NCBI RefSeq assembly: GCF_002343915.1 | Contig: NZ_NETK01000002.1 | Span: 62,001 to 126,000 of the forward strand | Length of the DNA: 64,000 nucleotides | Origin: Nannocystis exedens | GTDB lineage: Bacteria; Myxococcota_A; Polyangia; Nannocystales; Nannocystaceae | Reading direction: 5' to 3' | Part shown: piece by piece, positions 8,645-21,975 of the stretch | Numbering within the stretch: the first letter of the stretch is position 1 | Layout: every line of letters starts with the position of its first letter | Translations under genes and position numbers: made by a program | Notes under the pieces: model-generated | What the model was told of the DNA's origin: nothing | Databases searched by the model: none | Seen by the model: the letters and a program-made list of their open reading frames with translations, nothing else

Positions 8645-9160
8645 GTGAAAATTTTCGTCGGTGGACTGGCGTGGGCGACGGGCGACGAGAGCCTGCGCGC
8701 GGCCTTTGAACCCTTCGGTAAGGTCGACGAGGCGATCGTCGTCAAGGACAAGGAGACCATGCGCAGCCGTGGTTTCGGGTTCGTGACGTTCGCCGATGAG
8801 GCGGCCGGTCGTGCCGCGCTCGAGGCGATGAACGGCGCGGTGCTCGACGGGCGGACCATCCGCTGCGACGCCGCGGTCGAGCGCGCCCGCAGTGACCGGC
8901 CCTCGCGGCCCTTCGTCGAGCGCGCTCCGTCGCGCGGCTTCGAAGGCGGCGGTGGCGGCGGTCCCCGCGGTGGCGGTGGCGGCGGCGGCGGCCGTGACTG
9001 GGGCGGCGGCGGCGGTGGCCGCGGCGGCGGCGGCGGCGGCGGCGGCGGCTGGGGCGGCGGCGGCGGCGGTGGTCGCGGCGGTGGCGGCGGCGGCGGTGGT
9101 CGCGGCGGCCGTGGCGGTCGCGGCGGCCGGCGGCGCGACGACGACTACGGCGATGACTGA
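8645..9160 (+). CDS. RNA-binding protein with RRM and glycine-rich tail
   Basis: A 171-residue protein starting at GTG 8645 after an AGGAGAGAG ribosome site. Residues 1-80 are an RNA-recognition motif: RNP2 IFVGGL at 3-8 and RNP1 RGFGFVTF at about 42-49. Residues ~98-160 are a nearly pure Gly/Arg/Trp tract (GGGGG runs with RGG), ending RRRDDDYGDD. The architecture matches bacterial glycine-rich RNA-binding proteins of cyanobacteria and myxobacteria, often linked to cold or RNA metabolism. The RGG tail suggests additional RNA binding or phase-separation behaviour (inference). Confidence 0.9.
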   Translation: MKIFVGGLAWATGDESLRAAFEPFGKVDEAIVVKDKETMRSRGFGFVTFADEAAGRAALEAMNGAVLDGRTIRCDAAVERARSDRPSRPFVERAPSRGFEGGGGGGPRGGGGGGGGRDWGGGGGGRGGGGGGGGGWGGGGGGGRGGGGGGGGRGGRGGRGGRRRDDDYGDD

Positions 9161-9240
9161 GTCCTGCGTCGAAAATTGAGCGCGTGCGCCGCCCCGGGGA
9201 GCTCCCGCGGCGGCGCGCTCGTTTTGGTCGCCCGGCTCGG

Positions 9241-9308
9241 CTGTCCGAAGGGGCAGGTTCGGCGGGACGGTCGAGCCGGTCGCCCGACTCGGCTGTCCGA
9301 AGGGGCAG
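9241..9308. repeat. Two copies of a CTGTCC-GAAG-GGGCAG hairpin
   Basis: The same 16-base hairpin sits at 9241-9256 and 9293-9308, embedded in a ~52-bp imperfect direct repeat (CGGCTGTCCGAAGGGGCAGG). It lies downstream of the RRM gene and the convergent lipoprotein gene. It belongs to the dispersed family seen across the chromosomal parts of this window. Confidence 0.65.
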
Positions 9309-9424
9309 GTCCGGCGGGCGCCGGTGCAGCCTTTCTGGCCGAAAGGACAGGCCACCGTCGCCGGTGCGGGGCGCGCGCGCGCGGGCGGCGGCGGAGAGCT
9401 GTCTACGGGGGCATGTCTGAAAGG

Positions 9425-10129
9425 CTAGGCCGGGACCTCGATGACGGCCGGGACCACCAGCTCGTGGCGGATCACGCTGCCGTCGGGCTTGAAGTAGAGC
9501 TCGTGCAGGCGACCGCCGGCCTCGAACTCGATCTCGTACTCGTCGCCGGCGCCGGTGAGGGTCTTCTTCTCGACCTCCTTGACCGCGGCGCCCGGGTAGG
9601 CCTTGTCGAAGGCGGCGCGCACGGCCTCGGGCAGGGCCTTGGCGTCGATGTGGCACTCGGTGTAGACGACGCCGCCGTCGGCCTTGACGCTCAGCTCGCA
9701 CTGCTGCTTGTCGGCGGTCTCGACCTCGATCTCGTGCAGGCGGCCGTGCGGGACCACGTGCTCGGTCTCGTAGCGCAGCACCCTGGCGCCGGGGTAGGTC
9801 GCGTCGAGCTGCTTGCGCACCGGCTCGGGCACGGCGGCGGCGTCCTGGTGATAGACGGACAGGTAGCGCACCGTGCCGTCCTTCTCGACCTCGACCTTGA
9901 TCTTCTCGACGCCCTGGGCCGTGCCCGCCGCGCGCACGAGGTCGGCGTCGAGCTGGCCGGGGCCGACAGGGGCGGCCGGCGCGGGCGAAGGCGGCTTGGA
10001 CTCGGCCGGCGGGGGTGCCGGGGCTTTGGTCGGGGCAGGGGCGGGCTCGCCCTTGCTCGCGGTCCCAGGGCCGCACGCGGCGAGGATCAGGCCGGCGACG
10101 CCGAGCGCCAGGATGCGATGGTGCTGCAT
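9425..10129 (-). CDS. Lipoprotein with two PepSY-like domains
   Basis: A 234-residue envelope lipoprotein. ATG 10129 gives MQHHRILALGVAGLILAAC, with lipobox LAAC. A Pro/Ala linker (about 22-65) is followed by two related domains of ~80 residues. Each contains the PepSY-like sequence ALPEPVRKQLDATYPGA or ALPEAVRAAFDKAYPGA and then Glu/Thr-rich beta strands with YEIEFEAGG or HEIEVETAD endings. PepSY-like domains are often periplasmic binding or inhibitory modules. Its start is 23 bp from the divergent GNAT gene. Confidence 0.8.
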   Translation of the reverse strand: MQHHRILALGVAGLILAACGPGTASKGEPAPAPTKAPAPPPAESKPPSPAPAAPVGPGQLDADLVRAAGTAQGVEKIKVEVEKDGTVRYLSVYHQDAAAVPEPVRKQLDATYPGARVLRYETEHVVPHGRLHEIEVETADKQQCELSVKADGGVVYTECHIDAKALPEAVRAAFDKAYPGAAVKEVEKKTLTGAGDEYEIEFEAGGRLHELYFKPDGSVIRHELVVPAVIEVPA

Positions 10130-10152
10130 GATGCGAATTACTCCTCGCACAA

Positions 10153-10632
10153 GTGTACACTCATGCGGTGAGGGCGCCGTCGATCCGGCTGGCGCGGCCT
10201 GCTGACCTCGCCGCGATCGCCACGGTCCATGCTGCTTCGGTGCGACAGCTGTGCGCCGGTCACTACTCGCCGGAGGCCATCGAACAGTGGCTCGCGCCCA
10301 GCCCGGGGCTCTACGACCGCATGCTGCGCTCGTCGACCGTCTACGTGGCCGAGCGGGCCGGGCAGGTGGTGGCGTTCGCGGCCGTCCGGCTGGCGACCGG
10401 CGAGGTGCGGGCGATGTACGTCAGCCCCGGCGCGACGGGCGGCGGCCTCGGCCTGCGGCTGATGCAGCGCCTCGAGCGGGTCGCGCGGGCGTTCGGCGCC
10501 GCCGAGCTGCGGCTGTCGGCGACGCTCAACGCCGTCGGCTTCTACGAGCGCCTCGGCTGGCGCCGCGACACCCGGCAGACCGGCAAGCGGCCGCCGCAGC
10601 GCTGCGTGCCGATGCGCAAGCGGCTGGCGTAG
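10153..10632 (+). CDS. GNAT-family N-acetyltransferase
   Basis: A 159-residue cytoplasmic enzyme of the GCN5-related family, which moves acetyl from acetyl-CoA to an amine. The order of elements fits: the N-terminal SIRLARPADLAAIATVHAAS, the beta4 segment VVAFAAVRLATGEVRAMYV, the CoA-binding motif A SPGATGGGLGLRLM, and the C-terminal LNAVGFYERLGW. The substrate cannot be read from sequence. The start GTG 10153 is tentative; GTG 10168 is also possible. Confidence 0.85.
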   Translation: MYTHAVRAPSIRLARPADLAAIATVHAASVRQLCAGHYSPEAIEQWLAPSPGLYDRMLRSSTVYVAERAGQVVAFAAVRLATGEVRAMYVSPGATGGGLGLRLMQRLERVARAFGAAELRLSATLNAVGFYERLGWRRDTRQTGKRPPQRCVPMRKRLA

Positions 10633-11121
10633 CGGCGGTGCCGGGCGCGAGCGGAGGGACGGGGGGTCCCGAGAGACAGGTTCAGGGCGCTCGCGCGCGG
10701 GGCTCGTGGAGGCGCAAAAGGGTCGGCGAGGTGTCCTGAGGGACAGGTTGCGTGGCGGCGCGGAGCGGCCGCGCCGCGACGCGCGAGGGGAGAGCGTCGC
10801 GGGGTGAGGACATGCGTCGCCGTGGTGGGGAGGAGAGAAGGGGAGTGTCCCGAAGGACAGGGACGAGCGGGACGTCGGCTGCGAGGCGGGGGCGCGGCGG
10901 ATGTCCCGAGAGACAGGTCGAGCGCGGGCGCGGCGTGAGGCCGCGAGCCCGCGCCGTCGCGGCTCGGCGCGCCGCTGTCGCGGACCTCGCGTCGGGGCGG
11001 CGCGGAGCGGTTCGGCGCGACGTGTGCGAATCCGCGCGAGAGAGAAAGCGCCGCTGCGGCGGCGCGCGCTCCGGTCGCACGGGTCGTCATGGCGGCGGCG
11101 GCGGGGTACATTCGCGCGCCG
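10633..11121. other. Hairpin-rich intergenic stretch
   Basis: No gene is seen in 489 bp. At least three dispersed-family hairpins lie here: TGTCC-TGAG-GGACA (10732-10745), TGTCC-CGAA-GGACA (10846-10859) and TGTC-CCGAGA-GACA (10902-10915), spaced roughly 55-115 bp. The open frames across the stretch are Arg-rich artefacts of high GC. Confidence 0.6.
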
Positions 11122-11676
11122 ATGCCGAGCGCGATGGTCCGCCTGTTCCCGCCCCGTACGCCCGCCGCCGTGTCGATCGCGGGGTGGGGCATGCTCGGGG
11201 TGGTCGCGCTGCTGGTGAGCGCGATCGTCAGGCTGACGCCGCTGGCGGTCGAGCCGCTGACGGTCGGGATGACGCCGCTGCAGTGGGCGCTGTACGTCGG
11301 CTGGTCGCTGTTCAACCTGTACGCCGAGGGCTACAAGGGCTTCCAGAAGGCGTTCGTGCCGCGAGCGGTGGCGCGGGCGTTCTACCTCGCCCGCTACCCG
11401 CGGCCGCTGCACGTGGCGCTGGCGCCGCTGTTCTGCATGGGGCTGTTCTACGCCAACCGCAAGCGGCTCATGCTGTCGTGGGGCCTGGTGATCGGCGTGA
11501 CGGCGCTCGTCACCCTGGTCCGCGGGCTGGACCAACCGTGGCGCGGGATCGTCGACGCCGGGGTCGTGCTCGGGCTGTCCTACGGGACAGTCGCGCTGCT
11601 GGCCGCGTTCTTCGCGGTGCTCCGCGGGCGGCCGATCACGGTGTCGCCGCAGGTGCCGGACGGCGCGCCGCAGTAA
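11122..11676 (+). CDS. Small integral membrane protein
   Basis: About 184 residues from ATG 11122 (MPSAMVRLFPPRTPAAV). Four to five hydrophobic segments are visible: VAALLVSAIVRL-like near 30, a WALYVGWSLFNLYAEGYK stretch, HVALAPLFCMGLFYA, LVIGVTALVTLV, and GTVALLAAFFAVL near the end. The GYKGFQKAFVPR loop is polar and conserved-looking. I recognise no transporter or enzyme motif. An in-frame ATG at 11089 would extend it by 11 residues. Confidence 0.7.
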   Translation: MPSAMVRLFPPRTPAAVSIAGWGMLGVVALLVSAIVRLTPLAVEPLTVGMTPLQWALYVGWSLFNLYAEGYKGFQKAFVPRAVARAFYLARYPRPLHVALAPLFCMGLFYANRKRLMLSWGLVIGVTALVTLVRGLDQPWRGIVDAGVVLGLSYGTVALLAAFFAVLRGRPITVSPQVPDGAPQ

Positions 11677-11730
11677 GCGGCTGGCCTTCGGGACAGGCTG
11701 TCGGGGAGGACAGGCGCCGGGCCGCCCGCA

Positions 11731-12546
11731 TCAGTTGTGCGAGACGAGGCTGTACTCGACGCACTCGTCCTGGCTCGGCTTGTCGAGGCGGACGTAGACC
11801 TGGATGTCGTCGGAGCTGCCGGAGCAGTTGAAGTCGGCCACGGTGAAGGTGGCGCCGCCGCAGCAGCCGGGCCGCAGGGCCCCGGACAGGGCCGTCTGCG
11901 TGCCCTCGGGGCAGGTGATTTCGGTGCCGACGGCGCCGCCCTGGTCGCACTCGATGAACTGACACACGCGCACGGTCGTGGACGAGGTGACCTTGACGGT
12001 CGGCTCGGCGACGTGACCGAATTCGTCGAGGCCGTGGTAGGTGTACCAGTCGACGTCGCCGGCGCCGCTGAGCACGCCGTCGGCCATGACGGTGTTGTCG
12101 TCGTCGTCGTTGATCTCGCCGAGGTCCTGGGCGTTCGGCTCGGTGTCGTCGGGCTCGCCGAGGTCGCCGTCGCAGACGAGGACCGGCACGCACATGCCGT
12201 CGACGCACTCGAGGCCGTCGGCGCAGGCGTCACCGTCGCACACGCAATTGACCTGACCGGGGTCGCAGATCGGGCCGGTCGTGCCGGTCGTCTCGTCGGT
12301 GGTGCTGCCGGTGGTGGTCGTCGAGGTGGTGGTCGGGTCGTCGCCGGTCGTGGTGCCGTCGCTGGTGGTCGGCGCCGGATCGGTCGAGGTGCCGGTGGTG
12401 GTCGAGACGTCGGTGGTCGACGGATCGGTGCCCACGGAGGCCGTGGTGAGGCCGCTGTTGCTGTTGCTGCCGCTGTCGCCCGGGTCGTCGCCGGTGCTGC
12501 AGCCGAGGAGCGCGAGCGAGGCGAGGAGCAGCGACGGGCGTGTCAT
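11731..12546 (-). CDS. Thr-rich-linker lipoprotein with Cys-rich domain
   Basis: A 271-residue surface lipoprotein: signal MTRPSLLLASLALLGC with lipobox LLGC, a ~75-residue Ser/Thr/Asp linker, an EGF-like knot (CDPGQVNCVCDGDAC, CVDGMC), then a beta-rich domain with AGDVDWYTY typical of pre-peptidase or Ca-binding domains and paired cysteines near the end. Its ATG lies one base past the apaG stop, so the two are probably cotranscribed, though functionally unrelated. The modular layout matches many Nannocystis-type lipoproteins. Confidence 0.8.
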   Translation of the reverse strand: MTRPSLLLASLALLGCSTGDDPGDSGSNSNSGLTTASVGTDPSTTDVSTTTGTSTDPAPTTSDGTTTGDDPTTTSTTTTGSTTDETTGTTGPICDPGQVNCVCDGDACADGLECVDGMCVPVLVCDGDLGEPDDTEPNAQDLGEINDDDDNTVMADGVLSGAGDVDWYTYHGLDEFGHVAEPTVKVTSSTTVRVCQFIECDQGGAVGTEITCPEGTQTALSGALRPGCCGGATFTVADFNCSGSSDDIQVYVRLDKPSQDECVEYSLVSHN

Positions 12547-12547
12547 C

Positions 12548-12943
12548 TCAGTTCACCGCGTAGGGGATGTTGAGGGCGAACGGCGCGATCTCGGCGTCGA
12601 ACTGCTGACCGTCGTCGGTCACCATCTGGTAGGTGCCGCGCATGGTGCCGTAGGCGGTCTTCAGCGGGCAGCCCGAGGTGTACTCGAACGACTCGCCGGG
12701 CGCGAGCACCGGCTGGGCCCCGACGACGCCGGCGCCGCGGACCTCCTCGGTGCGGCCGTTGGCGTCGGTGATGACCCAGTGACGACTGACGAGCTGCACC
12801 GTGTCGATGCCCTCGTTGGAGATCTTCACGGTGTAGGCGAAGAACCACTGCCGCTCGCTCTGGTTGGCGTGCGAGTGTTCGGGGAGGTACTGCGACGCGA
12901 CGCGCACGCGCACGCCGTTGGTGATCGCCTCGGAGGTCGACAC
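12548..12943 (-). CDS. apaG: ApaG protein
   Basis: A 131-residue single-domain protein of the ApaG/DUF525 family, an immunoglobulin-like fold linked to diadenosine tetraphosphate and magnesium/cobalt phenotypes in enterobacteria; its biochemical role is unclear. Diagnostic segments are VRVRVASQYLPEHS, FAYTVKISNEG, SRHWVITDANGR and a GTYQMV strand near the end. The length is the usual ~125-130. GTG 12943 is the start. It is the first gene of a probable two-gene unit with the lipoprotein at 11731. Confidence 0.93.
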   Translation of the reverse strand: MSTSEAITNGVRVRVASQYLPEHSHANQSERQWFFAYTVKISNEGIDTVQLVSRHWVITDANGRTEEVRGAGVVGAQPVLAPGESFEYTSGCPLKTAYGTMRGTYQMVTDDGQQFDAEIAPFALNIPYAVN

Positions 12944-13053
12944 GGGGCGATCTATACGCCGCGCGCACGCCCGCCGACAAGCGGCCCCGGGCCCGCGCGT
13001 TCGGGCGCCGTGGGCCGGCCCGGCGCCGCTTCCGGTCGCCTGCGCAAGAATTC

Positions 13054-13575
13054 TCATTCGCGCGGCGGCCCGGCGCAGGCCTCGGCCTCGGCCTCGCAGC
13101 CGGCGGGGTTGTCGTCCATGAGGAGGAAGCCGATGCACGCCAGGCACACCGGGTCCATCAGCGTCTCGGTGGTGCAGGCCTCGCTCTCGAAGCAGGCCAT
13201 GCCGACGCACAGGGCCAGGTCGAAGGCCTTGCCGGCCTCTTCCGCCGACAGGCCGTCGGCGCACATCTGGGCGCACTCGAGGTCGAAGCCGAGGGCGCAC
13301 GGGAGGACGCAGTCGAGCAGCTCGTCGCAGGTCGGCGGCGGCTCCGGCGCGAGGGTGGTGCTGCTCGCGCCGGTGGTGGTGTCGCCGCCGCTGGTGGTGG
13401 TCGTCGTGGTCGTGAGCTCGCCGGTGGTCGGCGGCTCACCGGTGGTGGTCGTGGTGCCGGTGCCGGTGCTGGTCGTGTCGGGCTGGTCGAGCCCGCCGAG
13501 CAGGTCGTCGCTGTTGCAGGCGGTGCTGATGCAGGGAGCGACGACCAGGGCGAGGAGCGACGCACGACGCGACAT
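13054..13575 (-). CDS. Thr-rich-linker, Cys-rich lipoprotein
   Basis: A 173-residue lipoprotein: MSRRASLLALVVAPCISTAC signal, then a Thr/Gly/Pro linker (about 30-75) and a helical C-terminal domain with about 14 cysteines in CxxxC spacing (CDELLDCVLPCALGF, ECAQMC, CVGMAC, CLACIGF). The pattern suggests several disulfides in a compact helical surface domain. It resembles the neighbour at 11731 only in layout. No function is assignable. Confidence 0.75.
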   Translation of the reverse strand: MSRRASLLALVVAPCISTACNSDDLLGGLDQPDTTSTGTGTTTTTGEPPTTGELTTTTTTTSGGDTTTGASSTTLAPEPPPTCDELLDCVLPCALGFDLECAQMCADGLSAEEAGKAFDLALCVGMACFESEACTTETLMDPVCLACIGFLLMDDNPAGCEAEAEACAGPPRE

Positions 13576-13683
13576 GCGGGTTCCACGATAGCAGGTGCAA
13601 GCCGGCGCCGGGGGCAGGGCGCCTGAGAAGCCGCACGCGCGTGGGCGGGAGGCGAGTTCGGCGGGCGGTAGTACACTGCCGGG

Positions 13684-14604
13684 ATGTCGCTGACCGAGGC
13701 GCTGCGAGACAGGATCCAGGGGCTCATCGCTGCCGACGCGGTGGTGCTGTTCATGAAGGGCACCCGGTTCCGCCCGGCGTGCGGCTTCTCGGCCGGCGTG
13801 GTCGAGGTGCTGGACTCGCTGGTGCCGCGCTGGACCAGCGTCGACGTGCTGGCCGATCCGGAGCTGCGCGAGGGGATCAAGGAGTTCTCGGCCTGGCCGA
13901 CGATCCCGCAGCTCTACGTGCGCGGCGAGTTCGTCGGCGGCGCCGACATCGTCCGCGAGATGCACGCGTCCGGCGAGCTGGCGACGCTGCTCGGGGCGCC
14001 GGAGGTGAAGCCGCCGGAGGTGCAGGTCAGCCCGCGGGCGGCGGCCGTGTTCCGCGACGTCACCGCCGAGGCGGGTCCCGGCGAGGCCATCCGCGTGCGC
14101 ATCAGCCCGCGCTTCGAGCACGACCTGGCGGTCGAGGGCCGCGAGGCCGGCGACCTCGAGGTCACGGTGGAGGGCATCACGCTCCTGTTCGACCGCATGA
14201 GCGCCGCCCGGGCCGAGGGCCTGCGCATCGACTTCATCGAGCGCGACGGCGAAGCCGGGTTCGCCATCGACAACCCCAACGCGCCGGCGCAGGTCCGCCC
14301 GATCACGGCGCGCGAGCTGCAGGGCAAGCTCGCGCAAGGGGCGGTGCGGCTGTTCGACGTGCGCACGCCGCAGGAGCAGGCCATCGCCGCGATCGCCGGG
14401 GCGCGCCTGCTCGACGAGGCGGTGCGCGCGGAGATCCTGGAGCTCGATCGCGGGACGCCGCTGGCGTTCCACTGCCACCACGGCGTGCGCTCGCAGGCGG
14501 CCGCGGAGTTTTTCGTCAACCAGGGCTTCCGCGAGGTCTACAACCTGCGCGGCGGGATCGACGCCTGGTCGCGCGAGGTCGACTCCGGGGTGCCGCGCTA
14601 CTGA
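13684..14604 (+). CDS. Triple fusion: monothiol glutaredoxin / A-type-carrier-like / rhodanese
   Basis: 306 residues in three parts. Residues 1-105 are a Grx4-type monothiol glutaredoxin (VVLFMKGT, CGFS active site, AWPTIPQLYVRGEFVGGADI), a family that carries [2Fe-2S] clusters. Residues ~113-205 look like an IscA/HesB-type beta domain (VSPRAAAVFRDVTAE, GITLLFDRMSAARAEGLRIDF) but the usual three cysteines are absent. Residues ~210-306 are a rhodanese domain with active-site Cys in HCHHGVRS and the NLRGGIDAWS ending. It probably links cluster delivery and sulfur transfer. The frame is clean throughout, so the fusion is genuine. Confidence 0.85.
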   Translation: MSLTEALRDRIQGLIAADAVVLFMKGTRFRPACGFSAGVVEVLDSLVPRWTSVDVLADPELREGIKEFSAWPTIPQLYVRGEFVGGADIVREMHASGELATLLGAPEVKPPEVQVSPRAAAVFRDVTAEAGPGEAIRVRISPRFEHDLAVEGREAGDLEVTVEGITLLFDRMSAARAEGLRIDFIERDGEAGFAIDNPNAPAQVRPITARELQGKLAQGAVRLFDVRTPQEQAIAAIAGARLLDEAVRAEILELDRGTPLAFHCHHGVRSQAAAEFFVNQGFREVYNLRGGIDAWSREVDSGVPRY

Positions 14605-14683
14605 GCGGCGCGAGCGGACGGGCCCGCCAGCGTTGCGCTTGACCGGCCCGGATCGGTAAACTAGCGTCCTCGGCATCCGCGCC

Positions 14684-15115
14684 ATGTCCTTCGCTTCTTC
14701 TGTCGTTCGCTCGTTGTCGCGCCCTGTCCTCGGGGCCATGTCGCTCCTGCTCGCGGTCGGCCTCGGCGGCTGCGCCAGCCCGTGCGAGCGCCTGAGCCAG
14801 GGGGTGTGCGCGGGCGGCGACGCCGACTACTGCGCGGCCGTCGACGCCTGGCTGGCCACCCGCCTGATCGACCCCGCCACGAAGGAGCCGCTGGTCGGCG
14901 AGGCCCGCGACCAGATGTGCGGCGCCATCTACGACAACGTCGAGATGTTCTACGCCTACCAGTTCAAGGCGAAGCAGAAGATCCTCGGCGAGCCCGACTT
15001 CATCCTGGCGTCGCAGAAGAAGGCCCAGGAGGAGGCGGAGGCCTACGAAGAGGCGACCAAGAAGATCAAGCAGGACGACGAGGAGTCGCCTGGCGGCGCG
15101 AACATGTCCGATTGA
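14684..15115 (+). CDS. Small lipoprotein
   Basis: A 143-residue protein with a long signal (MSFASSVVRSLSRPVLGAMS, then LLLAVGLGGC; lipobox GGC near residue 30). The mature part has four early cysteines (CASPCERLSQGVCAGG, YCAAVDAW), one more in DQMCGAIYD, and a charged helical C-terminus ending GGANMSD. Some 100 bp separate it from the fusion gene upstream. No catalytic motif is seen; an envelope role is inferred only from the signal. Confidence 0.75.
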   Translation: MSFASSVVRSLSRPVLGAMSLLLAVGLGGCASPCERLSQGVCAGGDADYCAAVDAWLATRLIDPATKEPLVGEARDQMCGAIYDNVEMFYAYQFKAKQKILGEPDFILASQKKAQEEAEAYEEATKKIKQDDEESPGGANMSD

Positions 15116-15405
15116 GCAGGTTTTTTCGGGCAGGCGCGAAGGGACAGGTCCGAAGGGTCATGCCACCCGCAGGAGCGGCGGTGACCCGCCCGACGCGAGG
15201 GGTGGCAAGGGCCCGGCTGCGCTCCAGGGAAGGCCGAGACGCGGTCGGGCGTGGACTCGCACAGGCGCGGGACGGCTCGGGCGCCGCCGGGCTTCGAATC
15301 GAGCCCGCGTCGCGCGAGGGGGCGCGAGCGGGGTGAGGCGTGGGTCGGATGTCGCTCAGGACCTGAAGGCGCGCGGCCAGGGGCGTGCGGGCCCGTGGGC
15401 CCGCA

Positions 15406-15897
15406 TCACGCCGCGGGCGGGCGCGTGGGCACCGGCAGGCGGCGGTCGCCGAGGCGCAGGACGACGGGGTCGCCGTCGTCGAGCCAGGGGGCGAGGTCGG
15501 CGAGGGCGGTGTTGGTGAAGCGGACGCTGAGGGGGCGGCCGCTGTGCTGGGAGGGCACGCTGCAACGCAGGCCCTGGCCGGGCTCCTCCCACAGCGTGGC
15601 GGGGTCGAGCGGGAGGTCGCGGCCGTCGTCGAGGTGGAGCCGGGGCGCGCCGTCGTCTCCGCGCAGGACCCGGTGGACGCGCAGCAGGCAGTCCTCGACC
15701 TGGAGGTAGCACCACTGCTCGCCGACCCGCAGGCTGGGCTCGCCGGCAGGGGTGCAATCGAGGCCGCGGAGGAACAGCGCGCGGACGTTCGGGTGGGTGA
15801 CGGGGTCGTCCTCGAAGAAGAATTCTCCGCGCCGGTCGAGCCGCAGCGGGACCTGGCGCCTGAGCCGCTCGAGGGTGTCCGGGTCGAGGGTCGTCAT
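15406..15897 (-). CDS. Hypothetical DUF1285-like protein
   Basis: 163 residues from ATG 15897 (MTTLDPDTLERLRRQ). It reads as a compact beta-rich cytoplasmic protein: LRLDRRGEFFFEDDPVTH, NVRALFLRGLDC, VGEQWCYLQVEDCLLRV, then a region ending in RLPVPTRP. The first part resembles DUF1285-type proteins (substrate unknown). No signal peptide is present. It is divergent from the ABC-F gene, 64 bp away. Family assignment is tentative. Confidence 0.6.
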   Translation of the reverse strand: MTTLDPDTLERLRRQVPLRLDRRGEFFFEDDPVTHPNVRALFLRGLDCTPAGEPSLRVGEQWCYLQVEDCLLRVHRVLRGDDGAPRLHLDDGRDLPLDPATLWEEPGQGLRCSVPSQHSGRPLSVRFTNTALADLAPWLDDGDPVVLRLGDRRLPVPTRPPAA

Positions 15898-15961
15898 GGC
15901 GTGAGTGTACGCGCACGGCGGCCGCGTGCACGCCCCTGCAGTTCGGCGATAACCCGCGGCC

Positions 15962-18016
<2,055 letters not shown>

Positions 18017-18219
18017 GCGCGGAGCCTTCAGGGTCGCTCTGACATGCAATGTCAGGCTCCAGCTTGGCCTTCTGCGTTCTGCGAGGAATTCACCGCGGGC
18101 GGCTGTCGCGGCTTGCACGGCGGATCACGATAACGCCACACATGCGCTCGCACGGCCTGTTCGCGGCGTAACGCAGAGCACGCTGCTATAGTGCCGTGAT
18201 GCCGATGCGGGAGGTGTCG

Positions 18220-19188
18220 ATGTCGAAACGATGGACGTGGCTGACCGGTGTGGCGGCGAGCATGATCGGCGCGGGCTGCGACGCGCCGGAGGCGGGCGAG
18301 TGCGTCTGCAGCGACGAGGCGGTGAGCGTGCGCGAGACGCAGGTCAACGGGACGCGGCTGAACGGGACGCGGCTGAACGGGACGCGGCTGAACGGGACGC
18401 GGCTGAACGGGACGCGGCTGAACGGGCCCGACGGCTCGGCGGACTACATCGAGATCGAGCGGATCAAGCTGCGCAAGGAGACGTACGACGTCGCCACGAG
18501 CTGGCTCGTGGGCAGCAACCTACACGTCAAGACGACGACCGACGAGGTGTTCTCGGGCACGCAGCTCGACTCGACCAGGATCAAGTTCGATCTCCTGGAG
18601 GACGGGACGGCGCGCAAGAAGACGATCAAGATCCTCGACGTCGAGCCGCTGTCGCCCGGCTCGGACGTGCTGCTCTACGACCTCGCGCTGAGGGTCGACC
18701 AGAAGGAGTGGGAGCCGCTGTGCGTCGACAACGCCGGCGAGCCGACGCAGGCGATCTTGCTGGCAGATGTGTGGGACGCGTCCACCGGCGATCGCCTGAT
18801 CCCGACCGCTGACGGGTTGACGTTCGCCTGTCGCGACGCGGCGCTGGCGAAGTGCGTCGAGTGGGGCTACAAGCCGTGGGACCCGGAGCTGCGCGACCAC
18901 CATCAGGCGTGCACGCGCCTGGTCCGCGCCGACTACTGCGGCGACGGCGTGTCGCACACGGCGCACGGAACTCTGGTCCACGTGCTCGATCAGGTCGGGG
19001 TGCAGACCATCGATCCGGACCGGCAATTCGTGGTCGAGGCCGAGTGGGGCCCCGACGGCGCGGTGTGCCTGAACAGCGCCAACATGCGACTCGGCGCGCA
19101 GCAGCTCGGCTGCAACATCCCCGCGTGCGGCGGCGACTTCGCGTCGGGCGGTCTTATCCAGAGCGGCAAGATCGTGGTAGGTCCCTAG
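18220..19188 (+). CDS. ADYC-domain lipoprotein with LNGTR repeats
   Basis: 322 residues from ATG 18220, set by GGGAGGTGTCG just upstream. Signal MSKRWTWLTGVAASMIGAGC has a lipobox. After CVC there are five perfect five-residue repeats (LNGTR), then a beta-rich domain ending with the motif RADYCGDGVSHT, the hallmark of the ADYC family found in myxobacteria. Cysteine pairs (NIPACGGDF) follow. It is 8 bp before a Ser/Thr kinase gene, suggesting that this surface protein and the receptor-like kinase are expressed together. Confidence 0.85.
   Translation: MSKRWTWLTGVAASMIGAGCDAPEAGECVCSDEAVSVRETQVNGTRLNGTRLNGTRLNGTRLNGTRLNGPDGSADYIEIERIKLRKETYDVATSWLVGSNLHVKTTTDEVFSGTQLDSTRIKFDLLEDGTARKKTIKILDVEPLSPGSDVLLYDLALRVDQKEWEPLCVDNAGEPTQAILLADVWDASTGDRLIPTADGLTFACRDAALAKCVEWGYKPWDPELRDHHQACTRLVRADYCGDGVSHTAHGTLVHVLDQVGVQTIDPDRQFVVEAEWGPDGAVCLNSANMRLGAQQLGCNIPACGGDFASGGLIQSGKIVVGP
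18346..18420 (+). repeat. Five perfect 15-bp tandem copies
   Basis: AACGGGACGCGGCTG is repeated five times without a single change and followed by a partial copy. It encodes Asn-Gly-Thr-Arg-Leu in frame. Complete identity, including third positions, points to recent or continuing slippage-driven copy change that would lengthen or shorten the protein without a frameshift. Confidence 0.9.
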
Positions 19189-19196
19189 ATGGTCGG

Positions 19197-21938
<2,742 letters not shown>

Positions 21939-21975
21939 GCGTGCGTCGGGCGCGGTGGGGTTATGATCGCCGGAG

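Noticed and set aside
8950..9150. GGC/GGT repeat tract as a DNA repeat element
   Set aside because: It encodes the glycine-rich tail of the RRM protein in frame, which is enough to explain it.
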